A DNA stretch of 45,377 bases from Geobacteraceae bacterium GWC2_55_20. GTDB taxonomy: Bacteria > Desulfobacterota > Desulfuromonadia > Geobacterales > Pseudopelobacteraceae. The translations under genes and the position numbers were made by a program. The stretch lies in assembly GCA_001802125.1 (NCBI GenBank), contig MGZK01000017.1, positions 1 to 45,377 of the forward strand. Direction: 5' to 3'. Below the pieces are notes generated by a model that worked only from the letters and a program-made list of their open reading frames with translations, searched no databases and had not been told where the DNA came from. Shown piece by piece: positions 1 to 7,226 of this stretch (position 1 is the first letter of the stretch; each line of letters starts with the position of its first letter).

Positions 1-9
1 TGCTTTCAT
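1..9 (-). CDS. 5' end of a cut-off gene (first three codons)
   Basis: On the minus strand an ATG at 9..7 (reading Met-Lys-Ala) follows a strong ribosome binding site, AGGAGG, about five bases upstream (15-20). The rest of the gene lies outside the window. It is the next gene downstream of the small membrane protein at 74..313 and only 64 bases away, so the two are probably co-transcribed from the sigma-54-type promoter at 373..388. A Met-Lys-Ala start fits a signal peptide or a small membrane protein, but nothing more can be said. Confidence 0.5.
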
Positions 10-73
10 GACATCCTCCTGTCAGTTATATGTTTGATAGCCGTTTGAAATATGGCTGGTTGTTATTGCTTGA

Positions 74-313
74 TTATTTGCCGGTCGATGCCTGACGTGC
101 ATCGGTGCTTCCCAGTGACAGAATCCCTTTCAGGATACCGGCCATCATCAGGATGCCGGGGATGAACTGGAAAAGTACGATCATGGCGCCGAATCCGATG
201 AAGCAGGCTGCCAGGATACCAATGCCTTCGCTTTCGACTGCTCCGCCGGCCGCCAATGCCTGGCTGGCGGTGATCATTGCTGTTGCAAATGTTGCTGCTG
301 ATATGGTTCTCAT
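74..313 (-). CDS. small membrane protein with signal-like N-terminus, function unknown
   Basis: A 79-residue protein, not recognised. The start at 313 is chosen because GGAAGGGAG sits just upstream and because the sequence from this Met opens like a signal peptide (MRTISAATFATAMITASQAL, then Ala-Ala-Gly-Gly). The remainder holds one long hydrophobic stretch, roughly residues 30-62, rich in Gly, Ile and Phe, ending in a short polar tail (STDARQASTGK). It could be one mature transmembrane helix after cleavage, or two helices without cleavage. A longer reading from 421 adds a polar N-terminus without a good ribosome binding site and was not used. A near-consensus sigma-54 promoter lies about 50 bases upstream, so expression probably depends on RpoN and an enhancer-binding protein. 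The cut-off gene at 9 follows it. Confidence 0.7.
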   Translation of the reverse strand: MRTISAATFATAMITASQALAAGGAVESEGIGILAACFIGFGAMIVLFQFIPGILMMAGILKGILSLGSTDARQASTGK

Positions 314-372
314 GACTATCTCCCTTCCTGCTTCAATTGTTTCTACTGTTTCCGTCTTCTGATTATTACTAA

Positions 373-388
373 AGCATCGAGCGTGCCA
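373..388 (-). promoter_or_regulatory. sigma-54 (RpoN) promoter of the small membrane protein
   Basis: Reading the minus strand, TGGCACGCTCGATGCT matches the sigma-54 consensus TGGCACG-N4-TTGCW at every position except one (A for T in the -12 element). The invariant GG and GC are ten bases apart, as required. The expected transcription start is near 362, giving a leader of about 50 bases before the ATG at 313. The enhancer-binding protein is not evident from the window. Confidence 0.75.
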
Positions 389-485
389 TGATGCCGCAAT
401 ATTTTTAAAATAACGTAACATGTTGATTTAACCGAATATATGTTTGGAGGGTTGCTGGGTGATTATTGGGTTCTTATAAAACATA

Positions 486-513
486 TTGAATTAATGTATT
501 CAAAAAATATACG
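486..513 (+). promoter_or_regulatory. possible sigma-70 promoter in the 417-base gap 314-730
   Basis: TTGAAT at 486-491 and TATACG at 508-513 are 16 bases apart. Downstream lies AAGGAG (563-568) and, eight bases later, an ATG at 577 opening a nine-codon reading frame (Met-Trp-Val-Cys-Arg-Gly-Gly-Val-His, stop at 604-606). No plus-strand gene follows for over 1 kb, so this could be a small RNA, a tiny peptide gene, or chance. Apart from this and the sigma-54 site, the AT-rich gap shows nothing recognisable. Confidence 0.25.
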
Positions 514-725
514 CCTTGCAATCTGCCTGGAGATGCTAAAATGGCGTATTATGCTGATATATAAGGAGATGTGTTGATGTGGGTGTGTAGAGGTGGTGTA
601 CATTAATTTTATACATGTATTACGCAGGAAAGTGACAGTGGCGTTCAGATGGGAGCATGCTTGATGAAGTGGTCTGTGCGGATTCAGTGAGGACCAGAAA
701 AGGAAGAGTTCCGGACAGCCATGAA

Positions 726-741
726 GCCCGCTATGGCGGGC
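726..741 (-). terminator. hairpin over the cysM stop codon
   Basis: GCCCGC (726-731) and GCGGGC (736-741) form a perfect six-base-pair stem with a four-base loop that contains most of the cysM stop codon. On the minus strand it is followed only by TTC, so the uridine tract is poor. It may be a weak terminator or a 3' end stabiliser. Confidence 0.3.
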
Positions 742-1648
742 AGTTGGCGCAAACCGACTTGAAAAGGTTGGTGCTGAGATAACGATCGCCCCGGTCAGGA
801 ATAATGACCACGATGCATCCTGACTCAAGTTCGGCGGCAAGTTTCATCGCCCCGGCCACCGCGGCGCCACCGGACATGCCACAGAAGATGCCTTCGCATA
901 CGGCAAGTTGCCGGGATGTCTCGAATGCCAGATCATCCTCAACCACGATCTTGCGTGTCAGAGCCGTTTCATCGTAGATGGGGGGGACAATCGCTTCGCG
1001 CATGTTCTTCAGCCCCTGGATCTTGTGACCGAGAACCGGCTCCACGCCAATGATCTGCACATCCGGCCTTGTCTCAGCGAAGTATTGTGCTGTTCCCATC
1101 AGGGTTCCGCTGGTTCCCATGCCGGCCACAAAATGTGTGATGCGTCCCTTGGTCTGACTCATGGCCTCCGGGCCGGTGGTTTCGTAGTGAGCCCTGGCAT
1201 TATTGGGGTTGGCGTACTGGTTGGGCATGTAGTACACCTCCGGCGACTCATTGTTGATCTTGTGCGCCAGTCGTATGGCGCCATCGGTTGCTTCACAACC
1301 CGGTGAAAGCTCTATTTCGGCTCCGTATGCCTCCAGCACACTGCGACGCTCTATACTCACGCAGGCGGGCATGACCAACTTGATGCGATAGCCTCTGGCG
1401 GCAGCGATCATTGCCAGCGCAATGCCGGTATTTCCGGAGGTCGGTTCCAGGATGATCTTGTCCCGTGTTAATTCACCGCTGGCTTCCGCGGCCAGGATCA
1501 TCTGTCTGGCCGGGCGATCCTTGACCGAGCCGCCAGGGTTGTTGCCCTCCAGTTTGGCATAGATCGATACATGCGGATAGGGATTGATGGTTGACAGCTG
1601 GACGAGTGGGGTATTGCCTATGGATTCAAGCAGGTTTTGGCCGCGCAT
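731..1648 (-). CDS. cysM: cysteine synthase B (O-acetylserine sulfhydrylase)
   Basis: A 305-residue fold-type II PLP enzyme making L-cysteine from O-acetylserine and a sulfur donor in the cytoplasm. The PLP lysine lies in GGSVKDRPA (about residue 44), the substrate loop is TSGNTGIALA (about 70), and phosphate-binding glycines are in GMGTSGTLMG (about 177) and GMSGGAAVA. The C-terminus DRGDRYLST is typical of the family. Length and the short C-terminus favour CysM over the longer CysK, although thiosulfate use cannot be judged from sequence. The ATG at 1648 follows AAAGG with six bases spacing. It stands alone on the minus strand, divergent from prmA, with its own promoter at 1682-1711. Confidence 0.9.
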   Translation of the reverse strand: MRGQNLLESIGNTPLVQLSTINPYPHVSIYAKLEGNNPGGSVKDRPARQMILAAEASGELTRDKIILEPTSGNTGIALAMIAAARGYRIKLVMPACVSIERRSVLEAYGAEIELSPGCEATDGAIRLAHKINNESPEVYYMPNQYANPNNARAHYETTGPEAMSQTKGRITHFVAGMGTSGTLMGTAQYFAETRPDVQIIGVEPVLGHKIQGLKNMREAIVPPIYDETALTRKIVVEDDLAFETSRQLAVCEGIFCGMSGGAAVAGAMKLAAELESGCIVVIIPDRGDRYLSTNLFKSVCANCPP

Positions 1649-1681
1649 GGTGTGCCTTTCACAACACTTTGATGACAGGGC

Positions 1682-1711
1682 TTTATAGCGTTACGGCGCT
1701 TTCATGGTCAA
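1682..1711 (-). promoter_or_regulatory. sigma-70 type promoter for cysM
   Basis: On the minus strand TTGACC (1711-1706) and TATAAA (1687-1682) are separated by 18 bases, about 35 bases upstream of the cysM start codon. The rest of the cysM-prmA gap (1712-1839) shows no clear plus-strand promoter. Confidence 0.6.
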
Positions 1712-1839
1712 GAAAAATAACACGTCTGCTGATGGCATGGCGTGCGGTGTGACATCCGACGGCGAGGCTTTTTTATTGTCAGCATCTGATCGTTCTGCTA
1801 ACGTTCCGGCTTGTTTCAGATCCCTTGAAAGGTTGTCAC

Positions 1840-2769
1840 ATGAATGATTCCTGGCTTGAAATAGCCTGCGATGTACCGGCTGAAGTCGCTGATGTAGTAG
1901 CTGAATATCTGACCGTTCTTTCCGGAAACGGGGTCTGTATGGAGAATCTCTCCGTTGATGCCTTTTCCGCCAGTGAAATCCCGGACTCCCAGCGGATGAC
2001 CGTCAAGGCCTATCTGCCTGCGGATCTGGACCCGACTCCCCAAATGGCCGAACTGGAGGCGTACCTGCTGGAGTTGGCCGGGCGGAAAGCGGGTCTTGTG
2101 CTGTCAGCCCCGACGATCACCGCAGTTCGCTCCGAGGACTGGAGCACCAGCTGGAAGGTTCATTTCAAACCGCTGCGGGTCGGCGCCCGCCTGTTGATCG
2201 TGCCGACCTGGGAAGACGCCGCTGCTTTGCCGGGAGACCTGGTGTTGCGGATCGATCCGGGAATGGCCTTTGGCACCGGAGGACACGAAACCACACGGCT
2301 CTGTCTGGAGCTGCTGGAAAAAATTATGGATGCAGGCAATCAGTCCGCAGCGCCTTCCCTGCTCGACCTGGGTACCGGTTCCGGTATTCTGGCAATGGCC
2401 GCCAGCCGTCTGGGCGCGGGCCGGATCCTGGCGCTCGACATCGATCCGGAAGCGGTTGAGGTCGCCCGTGAGAACCTGGACTTGAATGATCTGGCCGAAA
2501 AGGTGGAGTGTGGAACGACTCCGCTCGAGTCACTGGAAGAAGGGCTTGATATCATACTGGCCAATATTCTGGCGGAAGAGCTGGTCCGCCTGGCGCCCGG
2601 TCTGGCTGCCCGACTTAATCCCGGTGGAGCATTGATCCTTTCCGGAATCCTGGCCGAAAAGGAGGATCTTGTACGCAGAGGGTTTGCTGATCAGCCGCTG
2701 GAGTATCAAGAGACCAACAGGGCTGGTGAATGGGTTGCCATGCTTTACCGGAGAGTGCCGTCAAAATGA
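1840..2769 (+). CDS. prmA: ribosomal protein L11 methyltransferase
   Basis: A 309-residue SAM-dependent methyltransferase that trimethylates ribosomal protein L11. The N-terminal region (about 1-100) is the L11-recognition domain. The catalytic Rossmann domain follows, with the SAM loop LLDLGTGSGILAMAASRLG (about residues 175-193), the acidic ribose-binding segment ILALDIDPEAVEVA and the family motif DIILANILAEEL. The RIDPGMAFGTGGHETT segment before the SAM loop is a PrmA signature. ATG at 1840 is preferred over an in-frame TTG at 1825 because AAAGG lies seven bases upstream. The stop overlaps the start of rsmE (ATGA), so the two ribosome-modifying enzymes are translationally coupled. Confidence 0.93.
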   Translation: MNDSWLEIACDVPAEVADVVAEYLTVLSGNGVCMENLSVDAFSASEIPDSQRMTVKAYLPADLDPTPQMAELEAYLLELAGRKAGLVLSAPTITAVRSEDWSTSWKVHFKPLRVGARLLIVPTWEDAAALPGDLVLRIDPGMAFGTGGHETTRLCLELLEKIMDAGNQSAAPSLLDLGTGSGILAMAASRLGAGRILALDIDPEAVEVARENLDLNDLAEKVECGTTPLESLEEGLDIILANILAEELVRLAPGLAARLNPGGALILSGILAEKEDLVRRGFADQPLEYQETNRAGEWVAMLYRRVPSK

Positions 2770-3512
2770 GCATACGCCGTTTCATTATAAATTCCGGCAG
2801 CGTCAGTGACGGGCATGCCGTCGTGGACGGAGAGGTGTATAAGCATATTGCCCGAGTGCTGAGGATGGTCGCCGGGGACCCTGTGCTGCTGGTGGATGAA
2901 AATGGCGTCACCTATTGTGGCACTATAGAGCTGGTTACGAAAAAGAGTGTGGAAATTGCAATCTCTTCGATGCAGGCGGCAGCCGGAGGCGATGGCACGT
3001 CACCACGGATTACGATCTGTCAGGCTCTGCCAAAAGGAGACCGGATTGATCTGATCCTGCAGAAATGTACCGAGCTGGGCGCCCACGATTTCCAGCTGTT
3101 CGGAGGCTGCCGGTCGATTGCCAAGGTCCGCCAGGACCAGCTGCCAGGCAAGCTCGAACGTTGGAACCGCATCACCGCTGAAGCGGCCAGGCAGTCTGGC
3201 CGGAATGACGTTCCCTTGGTGACCTGGTGCCACACCGCTCTGGACGCCGCCGCTAATGCCGATCATCAACTGCGTCTCACGCTTTGGGAAGATGAACGGG
3301 AGCAATCCCTCAAACAGGTATTGTCGGCACAGGAAAGGCCAGCTTCGGTGATAGTTGCAATCGGTCCCGAGGGGGGCTTCGACCCGTTGGAAGTAAGGCA
3401 CTTCTCACAGCATGGTTTTCAGCCGGTTTCTCTGGGTTCCAGGATACTGCGTACCGAGACGGCAAGTATTGCTATTCTGGCCATTATGCAGTATATGTGG
3501 GAAGCGACATGA
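2766..3512 (+). CDS. rsmE: 16S rRNA (uracil-1498-N3) methyltransferase
   Basis: A 248-residue SPOUT-class methyltransferase that modifies U1498 of 16S rRNA. The N-terminal PUA-like part (1-70) includes HIARVLRMVAGD. The C-terminal trefoil-knot domain carries the SAM-binding motifs IGPEGGFDPLEV and LGSRILRTETASI close to the end, as is usual. LPKGDRIDLILQKCTELGA is another RsmE signature. The start at 2766 overlaps the prmA stop by four bases. A longer reading from 2730 would run deep into prmA and is not supported. The downstream zinc-ribbon gene follows after 25 bases. Confidence 0.93.
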   Translation: MSIRRFIINSGSVSDGHAVVDGEVYKHIARVLRMVAGDPVLLVDENGVTYCGTIELVTKKSVEIAISSMQAAAGGDGTSPRITICQALPKGDRIDLILQKCTELGAHDFQLFGGCRSIAKVRQDQLPGKLERWNRITAEAARQSGRNDVPLVTWCHTALDAAANADHQLRLTLWEDEREQSLKQVLSAQERPASVIVAIGPEGGFDPLEVRHFSQHGFQPVSLGSRILRTETASIAILAIMQYMWEAT

Positions 3513-3537
3513 CCAGATCACAATCAAGGAGCCGCCC

Positions 3538-4101
3538 ATGAAGTGCCCCAAGTGCGGATACAACAGTTTTGAGTTCCATGACAGCTGTACCAAATGCTCC
3601 AGTGACCTGAGCGCATACAAGCAGACCTATGGCATCACTCCGATTGTGCTTCCACTTGAGGTTCGGGAGAAAATGGCCGAGGAGTTTCGAGCTTCCTCCG
3701 CCGAAAACGAGCCGCTCTCGGAAAATATTGAAACTCATGAGGACATGTTCGCGTTTGACCTGCCGGAAGAAACCGCGGCTGCTTCATCCGCTTCACCTTT
3801 CAACGACGACCCCTTCAACTTTGATGATGAGCCTGCTGCCGGTGGAACCCAACCGGCCAAACAGGAGGAAGACCCGTTTGCCGACCTGCTTGAAACTACA
3901 CCGCAGGTGAAAAGTGCTTCCGTCGCGACGCCGGCCACGGCAAATGCTGCGGCGCCGGCATCCAGCCCCGGAGAGTTCGATCTGGAAAACTTTTCATGGG
4001 ATGATACACCGGAGACTACCACTGCCACCGGTGAAAAGGCTGAACCGGATGACTTCGACAGCCTCTTCGGCGATACGGGCGAGAGTAACAAAAAGCCCTG
4101 A
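3538..4101 (+). CDS. zinc-ribbon protein with acidic, phenylalanine-rich tail
   Basis: A 187-residue protein not assignable to a named function. It begins MKCPKCGYNSFEFHDSCTKC, a CxxC...CxxC zinc ribbon (Cys3, Cys6, Cys17, Cys20). From about residue 60 onward it is low complexity, Ala/Pro/Glu/Asp-rich and probably disordered, with recurring acidic-aromatic patches (SPFNDDPFNFDDEP, EEDPFADLLE, FDLENFSWDDTPE, DDFDSLFGD). Such patches are typical of short docking motifs. No signal peptide or membrane helix is seen. ATG at 3538 has AAGGAG seven bases upstream. It is the last gene of the prmA-rsmE unit and is closed by the terminator at 4157-4184. Confidence 0.8.
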   Translation: MKCPKCGYNSFEFHDSCTKCSSDLSAYKQTYGITPIVLPLEVREKMAEEFRASSAENEPLSENIETHEDMFAFDLPEETAAASSASPFNDDPFNFDDEPAAGGTQPAKQEEDPFADLLETTPQVKSASVATPATANAAAPASSPGEFDLENFSWDDTPETTTATGEKAEPDDFDSLFGDTGESNKKP

Positions 4102-4156
4102 CGCTGCGATCAGCGCCAGCTTGCGGCTAAAGTATCCAGTAAGGCAGCACTACCAG

Positions 4157-4184
4157 AAAGAGCGGGGTTTCCCGCTCTTTTTTT
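4157..4184 (+). terminator. intrinsic terminator after the zinc-ribbon gene
   Basis: AAAGAGCGGG (4157-4166), loop GTTT, then CCCGCTCTTT (4171-4180), a perfect ten-base-pair stem running straight into further T residues to 4184. It separates the prmA unit from mutL. Confidence 0.9.
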
Positions 4185-4204
4185 AATAATTGTACGGAGC
4201 AGCC

Positions 4205-6034
4205 ATGTCCCAGCGTATCGCGATACTGCCGGAGAACCTTACCAACAAGATAGCCGCCGGTGAAGTTGTCGAACGTCCCTCCTCGGTTATTAAGGAATTG
4301 ATTGAAAACTCGCTGGATGCTGGGGCCACAGATATTTCAGTCGAGATCACCGCCGGCGGCCGGCGCCTGATCCGCGTCACCGACAACGGCCACGGAATGT
4401 CGCGCGAAGATGCGCTGCTCTCGCTGGAGCGGCACGCCACCAGCAAGATCAGGAATGACAGTGACCTGGAAAGTATCCTTACCCTCGGTTTCAGGGGGGA
4501 AGCGCTTCCCTCGATTGCATCGGTGTCGCGTTTCTGCCTGTCCACCCGCGAGGCGAGAAGCCTGGAAGGAACCGAGATCGTTGTGGAAGGCGGGCGAGTG
4601 CGCGATGTCAAGTCCTGCGGCATGGCCCAGGGTACGGTGATTGCCGTCGAACAGATATTTTTCAACACTCCGGCCCGCCTCAAATTCATGAAGAGTTCGG
4701 AGACCGAGGCCGGTCATGTTGGCGATGTGATGGCCCGGCTGGCGGTTTCCCGTCCGGATGCGTCCTTCAGCTGTATCAGCGATGGACGTGAAATCCTGCG
4801 GGTGCAGCGCAGCGACCTGCAACGGCGACTATCACAAGTTGTCGGCAAGGATACAACCTCGAATCTGCACCGGGTTGACAGCGGAGGGGGATACGTCTCC
4901 GTCAGTGGCTTTGTTTCCGGCCCGTCACTGGTCCGTTCCGGCCCGCAGGCAATGTTCACCTATGTCAACGGACGCTTCGTCCGCGATAAAGTCGTGCAGC
5001 ACGCCATAATGCAAGCCTACCGTGGCGTGATCGATCGTGGCCGCTATCCGGTGGTGGCCCTGTTCATACAGCTTCCGGCGGGAGAGGTGGATGTCAATGT
5101 CCACCCCACCAAGCATGAAGTGCGATTCCGGCATCAATCAACCGTGCATGACGGGATACAGGCAGCCGTGGAAGGTGTGCTGCGGTTTTCGCCATGGCTG
5201 TCCGGCAAACCCGTGGCGACAACATCGCTGCCCGTTCCGCCGCCTGCCCAGGCCTATCGCGAAAGGATCGCGGCCGCTGCGCAGGCTTCGCTGGCGCTTC
5301 CCCGTCGTGAACAGCATTATCCCCAGCCACCGGTTCAGGCCAGGGCGGAGGATAAGGGGACAATCCCGGTTTCCGAAGCTCTCCTGCCTGCCGCTGCCGT
5401 CGCTGAACCGCAAGTTCCCTTTCAGGCGGAGCAGCGCGCTCCGGCTGCCGGCTACTTCTCCTCACTGATGGTGATCGGACAGTTTCACGGTGAGTACATC
5501 CTCTGCCAGTCTGGTCCGGATCTGGTGATCATCGATCAGCATGCCGCCAGTGAGCGCGTGGCCTTTCAGCGTTTGAAACAGCAATGCCGGGAAGGAAGCG
5601 TCGAGTCACAGCGCTTGCTTTTCCCGGAGACGGTCGAGTTGTCCTTCAGCGAGGTGGCCGTTGCCGGGCGCTTCCGGGACAATCTGGCCGGCATCGGTTT
5701 CGAACTGGAGCACTTCGGCGGAAATACGCTGATGATCGCCGCCGTGCCGCGTATATCCTCCGAAAAGGACGCTATCGGCCTGGTGCGGGAGATCCTGGCC
5801 GATCTTGCCGGTCTCGGAACCAGCGCTGCATTTCAGGAAACGCTGGATGAACTGCTCTCACGGATCGCCTGCCATTCGGTAGTGAGGGGCGTGCACGCGC
5901 TTGAAAACCTGCAGATCAGGGAACTTTTGCGCAGCATGGACGAGACTGAATTTGCCGCCAGCTGCCCTCACGGACGACCGGTCTCCCATGTTGTGCGCCT
6001 GGATGAACTGGAGAAAATCTTCAAGCGGACGTGA
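4205..6034 (+). CDS. mutL: DNA mismatch repair protein MutL
   Basis: A 609-residue mismatch-repair mediator that links MutS to strand incision. The N-terminal GHKL ATPase shows ENLTNKIAAGEVVERPSSV, ELIENSLDAGA (metal-binding Asn), DNGHGMSRED and TLGFRGEAL. A Pro/Ala-rich linker spans about residues 340-420. The C-terminal dimerisation domain carries DQHAASERVAFQ at residues 444-455, ACHSVVRG and SCPHGRP. The nicking-endonuclease motif of MutL proteins outside the MutH group is DQHA-x2-E-x4-E; here the last Glu is Gln455, so metal binding may be altered. ATG at 4205 follows GGAG; a TTG at 4190 lies only five codons upstream. The stop nearly abuts the chromate transporter genes. Confidence 0.95.
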   Translation: MSQRIAILPENLTNKIAAGEVVERPSSVIKELIENSLDAGATDISVEITAGGRRLIRVTDNGHGMSREDALLSLERHATSKIRNDSDLESILTLGFRGEALPSIASVSRFCLSTREARSLEGTEIVVEGGRVRDVKSCGMAQGTVIAVEQIFFNTPARLKFMKSSETEAGHVGDVMARLAVSRPDASFSCISDGREILRVQRSDLQRRLSQVVGKDTTSNLHRVDSGGGYVSVSGFVSGPSLVRSGPQAMFTYVNGRFVRDKVVQHAIMQAYRGVIDRGRYPVVALFIQLPAGEVDVNVHPTKHEVRFRHQSTVHDGIQAAVEGVLRFSPWLSGKPVATTSLPVPPPAQAYRERIAAAAQASLALPRREQHYPQPPVQARAEDKGTIPVSEALLPAAAVAEPQVPFQAEQRAPAAGYFSSLMVIGQFHGEYILCQSGPDLVIIDQHAASERVAFQRLKQQCREGSVESQRLLFPETVELSFSEVAVAGRFRDNLAGIGFELEHFGGNTLMIAAVPRISSEKDAIGLVREILADLAGLGTSAAFQETLDELLSRIACHSVVRGVHALENLQIRELLRSMDETEFAASCPHGRPVSHVVRLDELEKIFKRT

Positions 6035-6057
6035 TTAGCGGCGCGGAGTATCGAAAA

Positions 6058-6615
6058 ATGGATAAAAAAATACAATCAGTAAGACTTACGGAAATATTTC
6101 TGACCTTTGCCAAGATCGGCCTGACCGGTTTCGGGGGCGGCATGGCGATCGTGGCGCTGGTGGAGCGGATCTGCGTAAAAGAAAAACGCTGGATCACCTC
6201 TGAGGAGTTCCTGCACGGTCTGGCCTTCGGCCAGATTCTGGGCCCTTTTTCCCTTAATGTCTGCACCTTCACCGGCCATCACCTGCGGGGAATTCGCGGC
6301 GGCATCACCGCTGCGGTCGGTTTTATCCTGCCATCGTTTCTGCTGGTTTCACTCTTGTCCTGGATATATTTCACCTACAACGAACTGCCCCAGTTGCAGG
6401 CTGCGTTGAAAGGTACCAATCCGGTCATCATCGGCCTGATCCTGGTTGTGGCCATGGATATGGGACGCAAGCAGATCAAGGGCGCCGGCAGCGTCCTGAT
6501 GGCGCTGGCGGCCTTTGCCGCCACGGTCTTTCTGCAGTTGAACGCGGCCTGGGTGCTGCTGGCAGCGGCGCTATGGTCGCTGTGCGAAAGCATCTTTCGC
6601 CGGAGGTTGAGCTGA
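6058..6615 (+). CDS. chromate transporter, N-terminal-half subunit
   Basis: A 185-residue integral membrane protein of the CHR (ChrA) family, short form. It has the family signature GLTGFGGGMAIVALVERICV near residues 20-39, the FLHGLAFGQILGPFSLNVCTF region, and four to five hydrophobic segments. Short CHR proteins occur as pairs of adjacent genes which together match the two halves of a full ChrA; the next gene is the partner. Substrate could be chromate or sulfate-like anions, not decidable here. ATG at 6058 has GGAG nine bases upstream; an upstream GTG at 6031 overlaps the mutL stop and is a weaker alternative. The stop overlaps the partner gene (TGATG). Confidence 0.85.
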   Translation: MDKKIQSVRLTEIFLTFAKIGLTGFGGGMAIVALVERICVKEKRWITSEEFLHGLAFGQILGPFSLNVCTFTGHHLRGIRGGITAAVGFILPSFLLVSLLSWIYFTYNELPQLQAALKGTNPVIIGLILVVAMDMGRKQIKGAGSVLMALAAFAATVFLQLNAAWVLLAAALWSLCESIFRRRLS

Positions 6616-7133
6616 TGACTTCTCTCCTGACCCTGGCCTGGATTTATTTCCGGATCGGTCTGATCTTCGTCGGCGGCGGCTATGTGTTGATCCCTCTGCT
6701 GAATCATATCATGGTCGATCAGTATCACTGGCTGACCTTGCGGGAGTTCCTGGACGGATTGGCGCTATCCCAGTTGACTCCCGGTCCGCTGGCGATGCTG
6801 GCAACTTTTACCGGATTTAGGGCCGGAGGCTTTCCGGGCGCCCTGATCGCCACTGTTTTCATCTTCCTCCCCTGTGTAACCCTGATGCTGGTAGTCGGCC
6901 GAAATTACGACCGCCTGAAAAACATTGACATCATCAGCTCCACCCTGGACGGACTGCTGCCGGCGGTAGTCGGACTGGTGGCCGCCGCGGCCTGGAATCT
7001 GGGCGCATCCTCACTGTCCGGCACTAAGGAATTCATCGTGCTGCTGATCGGCTTTGCAATTTTCAAATGGACAAGTGTCAGTCCGATGGTGGTCATCATC
7101 GGAGCTGGATTGGTGGGGTTGTTGATCAACTGA
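6615..7133 (+). CDS. chromate transporter, C-terminal-half subunit
   Basis: A 172-residue membrane protein, the second short CHR protein of the pair. It shows YFRIGLIFVGGGYVLIPLL near residues 9-27 and LSQLTPGPLAMLATFTGF near 50-67, the inverted-topology counterpart of the signature in the first gene, plus a hydrophobic C-terminus (VVIIGAGLVGLLIN). The start overlaps the preceding stop by one base, indicating translational coupling and probably 1:1 assembly in the inner membrane. The terminator at 7170-7198 closes the unit. Confidence 0.85.
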   Translation: MTSLLTLAWIYFRIGLIFVGGGYVLIPLLNHIMVDQYHWLTLREFLDGLALSQLTPGPLAMLATFTGFRAGGFPGALIATVFIFLPCVTLMLVVGRNYDRLKNIDIISSTLDGLLPAVVGLVAAAAWNLGASSLSGTKEFIVLLIGFAIFKWTSVSPMVVIIGAGLVGLLIN

Positions 7134-7169
7134 ACTGTTCGGGTTTGAAGCGGACAAATTAATGGATTC

Positions 7170-7198
7170 AGGTGCCGGGATTCGACGGTGCCTTTTTT
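7170..7198 (+). terminator. intrinsic terminator after the chromate transporter pair
   Basis: AGGTGCCG (7170-7177) pairs with CGGTGCCT (7186-7193) in an eight-base-pair stem with two G-T wobbles, followed by a T run to 7198. This hairpin also argues against a helicase start at GTG 7188. Confidence 0.75.
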
Positions 7199-7226
7199 CA
7201 TGCGCTGTGCTATTGTATCCAATCCC

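Noticed and set aside
463-840. A 125-codon minus-strand open frame downstream of cysM
   Set aside because: It overlaps the cysM 3' end in another frame, has no ribosome binding site and reads as low-quality sequence.
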